A program made the translations under genes and the position numbers. Below, piece after piece: positions 26,489 through 35,513 of a stretch of DNA of 44,715 nucleotides (the first letter of the stretch is position 1; the number at the start of each line of letters is the position of its first letter). The notes below the pieces were generated by a model, which was not told the origin of the DNA, ran no database searches, and worked only from the letters and a program-made list of their open reading frames with translations. Origin of the DNA: Fidelibacterota bacterium (lineage in GTDB: Bacteria; Fidelibacterota; Marinisomatia; Marinisomatales; TCS55); contig JACNKN010000028.1 of NCBI GenBank assembly GCA_014382015.1, positions 1-44,715 on the forward strand, given 5' to 3'.

Positions 26489-27292
26489 ATGTCATCCTCG
26501 CAGCCGATCGCCGTTTTTGACTCCGGTTTGGGCGGACTGACGGTTGTTAAGGCATTACAAAAAAACCTTCCCAACGAATCCATTATTTACTTCGGTGATA
26601 CCGCTCGGGTTCCATACGGAAATAAAAGCCAGAATCTCATTCAGGAATATGGAAAAGAAATCACAGAGTTCCTGATCAAAAAAGGAGCGAAAGCAGTTAT
26701 TGTTGCATGTAATACTGCGTCTGCATTGGCTTTGCCTCTCCTAAAAAACATATTTGATATCCCAATTATCGGTGTGATTTCTCCGGGAGCAGAGATGGCT
26801 TATTCCGTGACACGATCAAAAAAAATCGGTATTATTGGTACCTTGGCCACCATTCAGTCAAAAGCCTATGAAATGGCACTCCAAAATTTGGATAATACGA
26901 TACAAACAAAAGCGAAAGCATGCCCTCTCTTTGTGCCTCTGGTCGAGGAGGGGTGGCTGATAGGAGAGGTGCCTGCTCAAATTGCAGAAACTTATTTATC
27001 CGAATTAATTGATAACGGAATAGATACACTTATTTTGGGATGCACCCATTATCCTCTTTTAATTCCTGTATTAGAAAAAGTAGTGGGAAATAGAATTCGC
27101 ATAGTGGACTCGGCAGAAACAACAGCAAAATATACTGCTGATTTGTTGAAAAATTTAAATTTGCTCACGGATAATACCACCGATGGAGGTTTAGAAAATT
27201 ATGTGACAGATTTACCTGTAAGGTTTAAACAGGTTGCGCGTAGATTTTTGGGAAGAGAAATAGACCATGTGTCCCCAGTCCACCTCGGCTGA
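26489..27292 (+). CDS. murI: Glutamate racemase
   Basis: This 267-aa enzyme converts L- to D-glutamate for peptidoglycan. Both catalytic cysteines are present, C74 in VIVACNTASA and C185 in LILGCTHYPLL, along with D11 in VFDSGLGGLTV and the phosphate-like loop YFGDTARVPYGNKS. The length is normal. The start is 2 bp after the amidase stop and the end overlaps folC by 26 nt, so amidase, murI and folC form a tight operon. Confidence 0.96.
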   Translation: MSSSQPIAVFDSGLGGLTVVKALQKNLPNESIIYFGDTARVPYGNKSQNLIQEYGKEITEFLIKKGAKAVIVACNTASALALPLLKNIFDIPIIGVISPGAEMAYSVTRSKKIGIIGTLATIQSKAYEMALQNLDNTIQTKAKACPLFVPLVEEGWLIGEVPAQIAETYLSELIDNGIDTLILGCTHYPLLIPVLEKVVGNRIRIVDSAETTAKYTADLLKNLNLLTDNTTDGGLENYVTDLPVRFKQVARRFLGREIDHVSPVHLG

Positions 27293-28535
27293 TTTCGTTT
27301 CACTTTTAGATTATTTATATAACCTCCAGCGCTTGGGAATTAAAGTTGGCCTGGATCATACCGTTGAATTATTAAAGCGGTGTGGTAATCCCCAAAATCA
27401 ATTCAAATCCATCCATATTGCAGGTACAAATGGGAAAGGATCAACCAGTGCCATTACAGCTTCCATTTTATTGGAAGCAGGTTTGAAAGTAGGATTATAT
27501 ACATCCCCGCACTTGATTCGGTTTAATGAACGAATTCGAGTGAATGACATTCCCATAGAAAATAATGATATTGTTCAATTTATGGATCGATACCGATCAG
27601 ATATTGATGAAATTGAATCCACTTTTTTTGAGACGACTACGGCGATGGCGTTTCGGTATTTTGCAGATAATAATGTTGATGCTGCCGTGATTGAAACCGG
27701 GTTGGGCGGGCGGTTGGATTCCACCAATGTACTCACACCGGAATTAACCGTGATTACATCCGTTTCGCTGGATCACCGAGAAATCCTTGGAAAAGATATT
27801 TTGACTATTGGGAGAGAAAAAGGCGGTATCATCAAAAAAGGGATTCCCTTGGTTTTGGCGCCTCAAGAAGATAAAGTTAGGAGTCAATTTTTAAAAATAG
27901 CGGATGATAAAAATGTTAAAGTAATGGAGGTGGAGCACCCTTCCAGGGTTCTTTTAACTGAATCAGGAACCGAGTTTGCAACGAAGGGCCTGTCATATCA
28001 ATCACCCATGATAGGATGGCACCAGACCCTCAATAGTTCAGTTGCAATCACGGCCGCCCAATCTTTTTGCCCGGAATTGAAAAAAGAAACAATTGATGCG
28101 GGTCTTCAAAGGGTAAAGTGGCCCGGCCGGCTTCAACGAATGAGCACAGAAATACCCCTCTATTATGATGTGGCGCATAATGCACATGGATTGGGTTTAA
28201 CCATCGGCACAGTGCGAGAGATATTCAATCAAAAACCCATAGGTTTATTTGTAATGAAAGGAGATAAAGAGATCGATTTGGTAGCAACTGCTTTAGAAAA
28301 TCAATTCGGACAATTGATCATCAGTGGTGCGACAGAATGGGGTCTTTTGTCTGGATCTCAGTTATCAAAAAAATTGTCAGATGCGGGGTTAAAAGAATTC
28401 GAGGTGATAGCCTCATTTGAAAAAGCATTGAATCACGTGACAACCACCGTCGAAAAAACAAACCTCCCAGCCCTTGTTTTTGGGAGTCATTATGTTGCGA
28501 AAGCTATTTTCAATAAATTTGGTTTTTTATTCTAA
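27267..28535 (+). CDS. folC: Folylpolyglutamate synthase / dihydrofolate synthase
   Basis: This 422-aa Mur-ligase-family enzyme adds glutamate to dihydropteroate and to folates. The ATP loop is IAGTNGKGSTSA (about 51-62), followed by the family motif LYTSPHLIRFNERI and the second signature VIETGLGGRLDSTNVL. The C-terminal ligase domain has the H in YYDVAHNAHG. The start at ATG 27267 lies inside murI (26-nt overlap); it gives the expected N-terminal LDYLYNLQRLGIKVGL. The neighbouring gene downstream is rho after 132 bp. Confidence 0.95.
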   Translation: MCPQSTSADFVSLLDYLYNLQRLGIKVGLDHTVELLKRCGNPQNQFKSIHIAGTNGKGSTSAITASILLEAGLKVGLYTSPHLIRFNERIRVNDIPIENNDIVQFMDRYRSDIDEIESTFFETTTAMAFRYFADNNVDAAVIETGLGGRLDSTNVLTPELTVITSVSLDHREILGKDILTIGREKGGIIKKGIPLVLAPQEDKVRSQFLKIADDKNVKVMEVEHPSRVLLTESGTEFATKGLSYQSPMIGWHQTLNSSVAITAAQSFCPELKKETIDAGLQRVKWPGRLQRMSTEIPLYYDVAHNAHGLGLTIGTVREIFNQKPIGLFVMKGDKEIDLVATALENQFGQLIISGATEWGLLSGSQLSKKLSDAGLKEFEVIASFEKALNHVTTTVEKTNLPALVFGSHYVAKAIFNKFGFLF

Positions 28536-28563
28536 AATAGTGTAATATCCGGGCAGTTGCTTT

Positions 28564-28581
28564 GCGCTAAGCGCTTTTTTT
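28564..28581 (+). terminator. Possible short terminator after folC
   Basis: GCGC-TAA-GCGC followed by seven T residues. The stem is only 4 bp but all G-C. It lies 28 nt after the folC stop in the 132-bp gap before rho; the remaining part probably carries the rho promoter and leader, with no other feature that I can define. Confidence 0.35.
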
Positions 28582-28667
28582 ATAGCCTCCACAAGGCAAT
28601 CCCCCATTCCGACGATTCGGGACTAAACCAAAAAATTTACGCATCATTATACTAAGGTTATTTCTAT

Positions 28668-29915
28668 ATGAATGTTAATGAATTACAAAAACTGAAGATC
28701 AATGAACTATCTGATTTAGCTGCGAAGCTGAGTATTGACGGATTTTCAGGAATGAATAAGCAGGAGCTCATCGTCAAAATCCTCGAAGCTCAAACAGAAA
28801 AGGATGGCGGCGTGATGGCCGATGGCGTCCTGGAAGTTTTAAAAGAGGGCTATGGGTTTTTACGAAGCCCTGATTTTAATTATCTTCCTGGACCGGACGA
28901 TATTTACGTTAGCCCATCCCAAATAAAACGTTTTGGATTGAGGACGGGTCATCAGGTGTCAGGGCAAATTCGCCCACCCAAGTCGAAAGAACGATTTTAT
29001 GCATTGTTAAAGGTGGAACAAATAAATGGGAAAGACCCGGAAAAATTAAAACGGGCTTTTTTGTTTAGCAATCTTACACCGCTCTACCCTGAAGAAAAAT
29101 TTAACCTGGAAGTCAATCCAAAAGATTTATCTACTCGAATCATGGATATGATTTCACCTGTGGGAAAAGGACAGCGGGGTCTCATTGTTGCGCAACCGAA
29201 AACCGGGAAAACGGTTTTACTCCAGAAGGTGGCGAATGCCATTACCAAGAATCATCCCAAAGTGAAGATGATTATCTTGCTCATTGATGAACGTCCTGAA
29301 GAGGTGACAGACATGAAACGGAATGTAGATGCAGAAGTTATCAGTTCTACGTTTGACGAACCGCCGGAACGCCATGTTGCCGTGGCGGAGATGGTTATTC
29401 AAAAGGCGCGGCGGATGGTAGAGTTTGGAGATGATGTGGTTATTCTTTTGGATAGTATTACTCGTCTGGGCCGGGCACACAATGCTGTGATTCCCCATAG
29501 TGGAAAAATTCTCTCCGGCGGTGTAGATGCAAATGCACTTAAAAAACCCAAACAATTTTTTGGTGCGGCTCGGAATACAGAAGAAAGCGGCAGTTTAACC
29601 ATTATTGCCACGGCTCTGATTGATACAGGGAGTCGTATGGATGAAGTCATCTTCGAAGAATTTAAAGGAACGGGTAATATGGAATTGGTCCTGGATCGAA
29701 AGCTCAGTGACCGTCGGATTTATCCTTCGTTTGATTTAATAAGATCCGGAACAAGGAAAGAAGAACTCCTGCTGGATAAAAAAGTGCTGGCCCGCATGTG
29801 GATCCTGAGAAAATTGCTGAATGAAATGAAAGTGATAGAAGCGATGGAGTTCATTCAGGATAGAATGCGCCGAACAAAAACCAATGAAGAATTTATGGAA
29901 ACAATGAGCCAGTAA
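28668..29915 (+). CDS. rho: Transcription termination factor Rho
   Basis: This 415-aa protein is the hexameric RNA helicase that ends transcription. It has the Rho_N helical domain (1-45), a cold-shock/OB RNA-binding domain (about 52-115, with [11 protein letters not shown]), and the RecA-like ATPase with P-loop [26 protein letters not shown] and [11 protein letters not shown]. The length is close to E. coli Rho, without large inserts. AAGG lies 8 nt upstream of the ATG. The Cas6b-like gene follows by 54 bp, with no obvious terminator between them. Confidence 0.98.
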   Translation: MNVNELQKLKINELSDLAAKLSIDGFSGMNKQELIVKILEAQTEKDGGVMADGVLEVLKEGYGFLRSPDFNYLPGPDDIYVSPSQIKRFGLRTGHQVSGQIRPPKSKERFYALLKVEQINGKDPEKLKRAFLFSNLTPLYPEEKFNLEVNPKDLSTRIMDMISPVGKGQRGLIVAQPKTGKTVLLQKVANAITKNHPKVKMIILLIDERPEEVTDMKRNVDAEVISSTFDEPPERHVAVAEMVIQKARRMVEFGDDVVILLDSITRLGRAHNAVIPHSGKILSGGVDANALKKPKQFFGAARNTEESGSLTIIATALIDTGSRMDEVIFEEFKGTGNMELVLDRKLSDRRIYPSFDLIRSGTRKEELLLDKKVLARMWILRKLLNEMKVIEAMEFIQDRMRRTKTNEEFMETMSQ

Positions 29916-29969
29916 ATCTAAATTCTTGTATCTGATTTACTCTATGTGTAGCAACTATGGAGGATATAT

Positions 29970-31010
29970 ATGAGTTCTAAATACCCAGATGTAAGGACCA
30001 TTGCTGTCCGTATTTTTACAGATAAGCCAGTCCGAAAAACGCCTTACCAGGTAAAAGGTGTTTTGATGAACCAGTTTGCCGACGAAGAAATCGTCCCAAT
30101 GCTTGATGGATCGTACCGTCAACAATTTTTGTATCCCCGTGTTCAGGTGAAGATCCTGAATGAACAGATATATATTGTTGGAATTGGTGAGGGAGTAGAT
30201 CCAATTAAATCTATTGCCGAAAAAATGGATTTCCTAGATTTTGGCAATATTACCTTTCAGGTTTTAGATCGTGAAATTGAAGAAAACAACGATCACTTTC
30301 AACCTGTCTCAAAATTGATTCGATATCGATTTGTCACACCTTGGGTGGCACTGAATCAAACAACCGGGTATCGTTATCGATTTTTAAATAATGCTGATCG
30401 CGTCAATTTTCTGAATCGGCTTCTTGGGCAGAATATTGTTTTTATGGCTCGGGAAATGGGAATGGAATTGGAAGAAAACATCTTTACAAAAGTAACACTA
30501 TCTTCCCTCTTTCCACGACCGGTGGATGAAAATAACTGGGGTGCCTTTGATGGAGAATTTCGCGCCAACTTTGTCTTGCCGAATTATTTAGGAATTGGCA
30601 ATGGGATTACACGCGGTTATGGAACGCTTTTTGGTTTATTTAATCCTGAAGTTTTCTCATTTAATGAAGATGACTTGAAAGAATTGGAGTCAAAGGCAGT
30701 AAAAGATGATGGTGAATCCAAAGTGGCTGAATCTGATTTGCAAGAGATAAATGTTGAAAATGTCCCTCGTCCGAAAAAAGTACCGGGTCAAAATTCTCCA
30801 AAGCCAAAAAGAAGTAAAAAAGTACTTTCTGAAGAATTTCATATTGAAGAAATGGATACAGGCTACGAAACACAACCCATTAAACCGGCGAAACCGAAAA
30901 GATCAAAGAAAAGGGCTGCACCGCCTAAAAAACGGAATACAAAAGACAGCGCCTCTTCTGATATAAATTATAATTCAGAAAAATATCACAAGAAACAACA
31001 TAGCCTGTAA
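29970..31010 (+). CDS. Cas6b-like RNA-binding protein with Lys-rich tail
   Basis: This 346-aa protein resembles Cas6b, the CRISPR RNA-processing nuclease. Similar points are the N-terminal stretch FLYPRVQVKILNEQIYIVGI (about 53-72), RYRFVTPWVALNQ (118-130), GEFRANFVLPNYLG (195-208) and the glycine loop GIGNGITRGYG (208-218). No histidine occurs before H109, whereas Cas6b proteins usually have catalytic histidines there, so it may bind RNA without cutting. Residues ~235-346 form a charged, probably disordered tail with KPKRSKK twice (278-284, 308-314). GGAGG stands 6 nt before the ATG. No CRISPR array or other cas gene is in view; the neighbours are rho and translation genes. Confidence 0.7.
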   Translation: MSSKYPDVRTIAVRIFTDKPVRKTPYQVKGVLMNQFADEEIVPMLDGSYRQQFLYPRVQVKILNEQIYIVGIGEGVDPIKSIAEKMDFLDFGNITFQVLDREIEENNDHFQPVSKLIRYRFVTPWVALNQTTGYRYRFLNNADRVNFLNRLLGQNIVFMAREMGMELEENIFTKVTLSSLFPRPVDENNWGAFDGEFRANFVLPNYLGIGNGITRGYGTLFGLFNPEVFSFNEDDLKELESKAVKDDGESKVAESDLQEINVENVPRPKKVPGQNSPKPKRSKKVLSEEFHIEEMDTGYETQPIKPAKPKRSKKRAAPPKKRNTKDSASSDINYNSEKYHKKQHSL

Positions 31011-31024
31011 AAAAGATTAATCGA

Positions 31025-32230
31025 ATGACTGAATTTGCAGATCGTGTTCACCGCGTCAAACCCTCCTTTACGCTAGAAATGACATCCAGGGCAGCTGAAC
31101 TCCGTGCCCAGGGTGTGGATGTAATTAACTTCAGTGCTGGGCAACCCGATTTCAATACGCCGGAAAATATTCGTCAAGCAGCGAAAACAGCTATGGATAA
31201 TGGTGATACAAAATATACAGCAGGGTCGGGAACGATTGAACTGCGGCAGGCTGTTTGCGAAAAATTAAAACGGGAAAACCAGTTAGATGTATCTCCAGAT
31301 CAGGTGCTCATTTCTAATGGTGAAAAACAAAGCTTATATCTGGCATGTCAAACTCTGTTTCAATCTGGGGATGAAGTATTAATTTTTAAACCATATTGGG
31401 TGTCGTTCCCGGAATTCGTCACTCTTGCAGATGCAACGCCCGTCTTGGTTGATACGGATCCCAAACAGAATTTTGAACCGGACTTCGAAGATTTGAAGTC
31501 GAAAATAAATGACCGGGTCAAAGGAATTATTATCAATTCTCCTTCGAACCCCACCGGTAGCGTCTGGGCAAACGAAGTCATCGTTGATCTTTTGGGAATG
31601 GCAAAAGAGAATGGTTGGATAGTTATTTCGGATGAATGTTATGAAAGACTCGTATTTGATGGTGAATTTACCAGTGCTCAAAAACTAAGTGATGACCACC
31701 AGATTGGTGCGAACATTATTACATGCATGAGTATGTCAAAAACGTATGCAATGACCGGCTGGCGAATTGGATATGCATTTGGTGAAAAATCTATTTTGAA
31801 AGCCATGAGTAAAATTCAGGGTCAAGCCACATCCTGCGCGAACTCTATTGGGCAAGCGGCCTCTGTTGAAGCATTGCTTGGAGATCAATCTGCGGTTGAA
31901 ATGATGCGGGAAAAATTTAAAGAAAGACGGGATTTAATGGTTTCCTTATTGAATGGTTTACCCGGTGTGAGCTGTGATACCCCTGGTGGAGCATTTTATG
32001 CATTTCCTGATTTTTCTACATATATCGGTCAAACATTTTGCGGGGAAGTTATTAAAGATTCTTTCGATTTAAGTGACGTAATCTTAAGCGAAGCAAAAGT
32101 TGTCACCGTACCGGGCGATGGATTTGGTGCGCCGGGGCATATTCGTTTTTCTTATCCCTTGGGAGAAGATGTGATCCGAGAAGGCATCCACCGTGTGAAA
32201 AAAGTTTTAGAAAACTTTGACAATAATTAA
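31025..32230 (+). CDS. Class I/II aminotransferase (aspartate aminotransferase-like)
   Basis: This 401-aa PLP enzyme is a fold-type I aminotransferase close to the aspartate aminotransferases of subgroup Ib. The PLP lysine is K239 in SMSKTYAMTGWRIGY. Other landmarks are INFSAGQPDF, INSPSNPTG and ISDECYERLVFDG. The likely substrates are aspartate or aromatic amino acids with 2-oxoglutarate, but specificity is not settled by sequence. It begins 14 nt after the Cas6b-like stop and is probably co-transcribed with it. Confidence 0.92.
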   Translation: MTEFADRVHRVKPSFTLEMTSRAAELRAQGVDVINFSAGQPDFNTPENIRQAAKTAMDNGDTKYTAGSGTIELRQAVCEKLKRENQLDVSPDQVLISNGEKQSLYLACQTLFQSGDEVLIFKPYWVSFPEFVTLADATPVLVDTDPKQNFEPDFEDLKSKINDRVKGIIINSPSNPTGSVWANEVIVDLLGMAKENGWIVISDECYERLVFDGEFTSAQKLSDDHQIGANIITCMSMSKTYAMTGWRIGYAFGEKSILKAMSKIQGQATSCANSIGQAASVEALLGDQSAVEMMREKFKERRDLMVSLLNGLPGVSCDTPGGAFYAFPDFSTYIGQTFCGEVIKDSFDLSDVILSEAKVVTVPGDGFGAPGHIRFSYPLGEDVIREGIHRVKKVLENFDNN

Positions 32231-32255
32231 ATTGAATAAAAATAGGACGTAAAAA

Positions 32256-32462
32256 ATGAAAGCAAATACACATCCTGATTATAAACTGGGAAATGTTGTT
32301 TGTTCCTGCGGTCATACATTTCAAGTGTACAGCACCATGGGAGATCAACATATAGAACTCTGTTCAGAATGTCACCCATTTTATACAGGTAAACAAAAGT
32401 TGGTAGATACCGCTGGACGTATTGAGAAGTTTAAAAAGAAATACGGCAAAGCGACTCAATAA
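32256..32462 (+). CDS. rpmE: 50S ribosomal protein L31
   Basis: This 68-aa protein is L31 of the zinc-binding (C+) type: VCSCGH with C16 and C18, then [21 protein letters not shown] with C36 and C39. AGGACG precedes the ATG at fair spacing. A terminator follows at 32479-32521. In many bacteria rpmE stands directly after rho; here two genes lie in between. Confidence 0.97.
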   Translation: MKANTHPDYKLGNVVCSCGHTFQVYSTMGDQHIELCSECHPFYTGKQKLVDTAGRIEKFKKKYGKATQ

Positions 32463-32478
32463 CACAAATAAAAATAGG

Positions 32479-32521
32479 AATGGTTTCACAGAAGGTTTAC
32501 CCTGAGTGAAGCCATTTTTTT
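32479..32521 (+). terminator. Intrinsic terminator after rpmE
   Basis: AATGGTTTCAC (32479-32489) pairs with GTGAAGCCATT (32506-32516), one T-G wobble, around a 16-nt loop, and is followed by an unbroken T run to 32521. The T run touches a possible ATG at 32522. Confidence 0.75.
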
Positions 32522-32548
32522 ATGATAAAAACAATATTAATATCTATA

Positions 32549-33487
32549 ATGAAACCCACTATTTTGGTGGGCGGACAAGCTGTAATAGAAGGTGTAATGA
32601 TGCGTGTCCCGGGTGCTTATGCCACAGCAGTGAGGGATCCGGAAGGAACCGTGCATGTAGATCGCCATGATTTCAAATCTATTACAGAAAAGTCTAACTT
32701 CTGGAAAAAACCCATATTCAGAGGAATGGCCGGATTGTTTGAAGCCATGAAAATGGGAATGGCCACGCTACAGTGGTCGGCAGATATCGCCATGCCGGAA
32801 GAGAAGGATAAAAAGCCCAATAAATTTATGGAATCCTTATCGTCTGCATTTGCGATTCTGTTGGCAGTCACCCTGTTTATGATTGCACCCATGTGGATTA
32901 CCACAAGGATGTTAGATGTAGAAAAAGAAGCGGTTGCCTTCAATTTGATTTCTGGCATATTTCGTATAACTTTTTTTGTGATTTATCTTTTACTGATTTC
33001 ACTGATGAAGGATGTAAAGCGCCTGTTTCAATACCATGGGGCGGAACATCGGGTTGTATATAATTTCGAATCTGGTATGGACGTTGAAATAAAAAACGCC
33101 CAATCTTTTCCAACCCAGCATCCTCGTTGTGGCACCAGTTTTATGTTTATCGTTCTACTATCAGCGATTATTGTTTTTTCTATGATTGATGCCGTTGTTA
33201 TGGGAATCACCGGGCATATCAGTTTACCCATCCGGTTAATGGTTCACCTGCCCTTAATTCCATTAGTGGCAGGCGTATCTTATGAAGTTATTAAGATTAC
33301 GGCACGCAAAGGAGATAATATATTTTTCCGAATGTTAAGGGCCCCGGGTCTATGGCTCCAAAATATCACCACCAGACATCCGGAAGATGAAATGGTAGAC
33401 GTGGCGATCACAGCTTTGAAAGAAGCTTTTGGTGATAAATATGAAGAAATGGTTGGAAAAGAATACGTGGCAGAAGCCATCGGATGA
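32549..33487 (+). CDS. DUF1385 membrane protein
   Basis: This 312-aa protein has the DUF1385 hallmark at its start, VGGQAVIEGVMMRVPG, and later the motif YHGAEHRVVYNFE and HPRCGTSFMF. It has four or five transmembrane segments (from about residue 105). The family, also known from prfA-linked YqhQ proteins, has no settled function. I prefer ATG 32549, since the ATG at 32522 lies directly on the upstream terminator's T run; the difference is nine residues. The stop overlaps prfA (ATGA). Confidence 0.9.
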   Translation: MKPTILVGGQAVIEGVMMRVPGAYATAVRDPEGTVHVDRHDFKSITEKSNFWKKPIFRGMAGLFEAMKMGMATLQWSADIAMPEEKDKKPNKFMESLSSAFAILLAVTLFMIAPMWITTRMLDVEKEAVAFNLISGIFRITFFVIYLLLISLMKDVKRLFQYHGAEHRVVYNFESGMDVEIKNAQSFPTQHPRCGTSFMFIVLLSAIIVFSMIDAVVMGITGHISLPIRLMVHLPLIPLVAGVSYEVIKITARKGDNIFFRMLRAPGLWLQNITTRHPEDEMVDVAITALKEAFGDKYEEMVGKEYVAEAIG

Positions 33488-34551
33488 TAGATAAATTTAA
33501 AGAAATCATTATTCATTTTGAATCGCTGGAATCTCAAATGGCCGATGGAGTACTCATTAATGATCAAGCCAGTTATACAGCTGTGGCAAAAGAGCATCGC
33601 CGTTTGGCGCCCATTGTTGAAAAAGCACGGGAATATATTTCGATTTATCAACAAATGGATGATGATCAAGAAATTTTAAACGGCGATGATGAAGAATTAA
33701 AAGAAATTGCCCAGGCGGAGATAGAGGAATTGAAATTATCGCTGGTTACCTTAGAAGAAGAGATGAAAGTACTCCTTTTGCCCCACGATCCCACAGATGA
33801 TAAAAATACAATTGTTGAGGTTCGCGCCGGGACGGGTGGGGACGAAGCCGCCCTTTTTGCAGCTGATTTATACCGCATGTATTGTCGCTTTGCAGAAAGA
33901 AATGGATGGAAACATGAAGTGATGGAATCGAACGCAATTGGAATTGGCGGGCTCAAGGAAATCATTTTTTCTGTATCAGGAGAAAGTGTTTTTGGAATGA
34001 TGAAATATGAAAGTGGTGTTCATCGGGTTCAACGGGTACCAAAAACGGAAACCAGTGGGCGAGTCCATACATCAGCGGCAACGGTGGCCGTGCTTCCTGA
34101 GGCAGAAGAGGCGGATGTGGAAGTGGTTGATGCAGATTTAAAAATTGATACGTACCGGGCAAGCGGTGCCGGGGGACAGCATGTGAATAAAACGGAATCA
34201 GCCATTCGAATTACCCATATTCCTACAGGATTAGTGGTCACTTGCCAGGATGAATCATCTCAGCATAAAAATAAAGCTGCAGCTCTTAAAGTACTCCGGT
34301 CACGGTTATTAGCGGCCGAACAAGAAAAGTTATCCAAAGAACGGAGAGACGCAAGAAGAGATATGGTTTCTACAGGTGATCGATCAGCAAAAATTCGGAC
34401 ATATAATTTTCCTCAAGGGAGAATTACAGACCATCGAATTAATTTCACCGCCTATAATTTAGAGTCCATTATGGATGGTGATATTGGGGAAATTATAGAA
34501 AATTTAAAATTAGCAGATCAACAAGCCCAACTGGCGTCTATAGGAGAATAA
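33484..34551 (+). CDS. prfA: Peptide chain release factor 1
   Basis: This 355-aa protein is RF1, which reads UAA and UAG stop codons and triggers release of the peptide. The GGQ catalytic motif is at 230-232 in RASGAGGQHVNKTES. The stop-codon recognition tripeptide is P-K-T (186-188) in RVPKTETSGRVHTS, the P-x-T class typical of RF1 rather than the SPF of RF2. The length is normal. It overlaps DUF1385 by 4 nt and abuts prmC, the enzyme that methylates its GGQ glutamine. Confidence 0.97.
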   Translation: MIDKFKEIIIHFESLESQMADGVLINDQASYTAVAKEHRRLAPIVEKAREYISIYQQMDDDQEILNGDDEELKEIAQAEIEELKLSLVTLEEEMKVLLLPHDPTDDKNTIVEVRAGTGGDEAALFAADLYRMYCRFAERNGWKHEVMESNAIGIGGLKEIIFSVSGESVFGMMKYESGVHRVQRVPKTETSGRVHTSAATVAVLPEAEEADVEVVDADLKIDTYRASGAGGQHVNKTESAIRITHIPTGLVVTCQDESSQHKNKAAALKVLRSRLLAAEQEKLSKERRDARRDMVSTGDRSAKIRTYNFPQGRITDHRINFTAYNLESIMDGDIGEIIENLKLADQQAQLASIGE

Positions 34552-35427
34552 ATGGGTCTCCCCGCTGAAAAAGGAAATCAAATCTGGCGGGTGATTGATA
34601 TCCTCAATTGGGGTGAGGATTATTTTAAATCAAGGGGGTTTGAAAGTCCAAAACAGGAAATTGAGTGGCTCCTTTGTGATCTTTTGAATTATAAACGAAT
34701 TGATCTATACGTTCAATTTGAGCAACCAATCCTAAGGCCACAACTGAATCAACTCAAAGACTGGGTCAAGCGCAGGGTTGTCCGGGAGCCATTACAGTAT
34801 ATCACAGGAAAAACAGAATTTTATGGGTATCAATTTAATATCACCCCAGATGTCCTCGTACCCCGCCCTGAAACGGAGCGGGTTGTGGATGTGGCTCTCC
34901 ATACGATTGGTACCATCAAAAATCCAAAAGTACTGGAGGTTGGATCCGGATCAGGCTGTATTGCCATAGCCATTGGGGCAGAAAAGAAAGATGCATTGAT
35001 AGAATCTGTGGATGTGTCTGAAACCGCCATTACTCAGGCTAAGAAAAATGCTGATCTAAATAAACTCTCCAATATCGATTTTAAGGTCATGGATTTTTTG
35101 AAGAAAATTCCTAAGGGACGATTCGATTTATTAGTCTCAAACCCACCCTATATTCCAGAAAATGAAATGAGGGAGACCATGCCGGAAGTTCACCAGTATG
35201 AGCCTAAAATAGCGTTAACAGACGAATTGGATGGTCTCACTTTTTATCGTCGATTTGCAGAATTAGGAAAATCTATAATTAAGCCAGGAGGTTGGTTGGT
35301 ATTAGAAGTAGGCCTTGGTGAGCACCCATCAAAAGCAGTGGATATATTCCAATCCGCTGGCTATACTAAATTAGAATTAATTTCTGACTATAACAGCGAT
35401 GAACGTGTATTGAAAATCCAAATTTAA
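34552..35427 (+). CDS. prmC: Release factor glutamine methyltransferase PrmC
   Basis: This 291-aa SAM-dependent enzyme methylates the GGQ glutamine of release factors. It has the N-terminal helical domain (1-80), the linker motif PLQYITGKTEFYG and PRPETE, the SAM loop EVGSGSGCIAIAIG (129-142) and the substrate motif SNPPYI (196-201). It starts immediately after the prfA stop (TAAATG) with GGAGA upstream, so prfA and prmC are co-translated. Confidence 0.96.
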   Translation: MGLPAEKGNQIWRVIDILNWGEDYFKSRGFESPKQEIEWLLCDLLNYKRIDLYVQFEQPILRPQLNQLKDWVKRRVVREPLQYITGKTEFYGYQFNITPDVLVPRPETERVVDVALHTIGTIKNPKVLEVGSGSGCIAIAIGAEKKDALIESVDVSETAITQAKKNADLNKLSNIDFKVMDFLKKIPKGRFDLLVSNPPYIPENEMRETMPEVHQYEPKIALTDELDGLTFYRRFAELGKSIIKPGGWLVLEVGLGEHPSKAVDIFQSAGYTKLELISDYNSDERVLKIQI

Positions 35428-35433
35428 TTACAT

Positions 35434-35455
35434 GAAAAAACGCAATGCTTTGCGT
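35434..35455 (-). terminator. Leftward-facing hairpin with T run, before dnaE
   Basis: ACGCAA-TGCT-TTGCGT at 35440-35455 is preceded on the plus strand by AAAAAA, so that on the reverse strand the stem is followed by TTTTTTC. It would stop transcription coming leftward, although no gene points that way here. In the plus direction it lacks a T run. Confidence 0.35.
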
Positions 35456-35513
35456 CTCAAAAGGACACAATGTATTTTTAATGCCTTAATCCAACTAAAC
35501 AATTTCATTTTAA

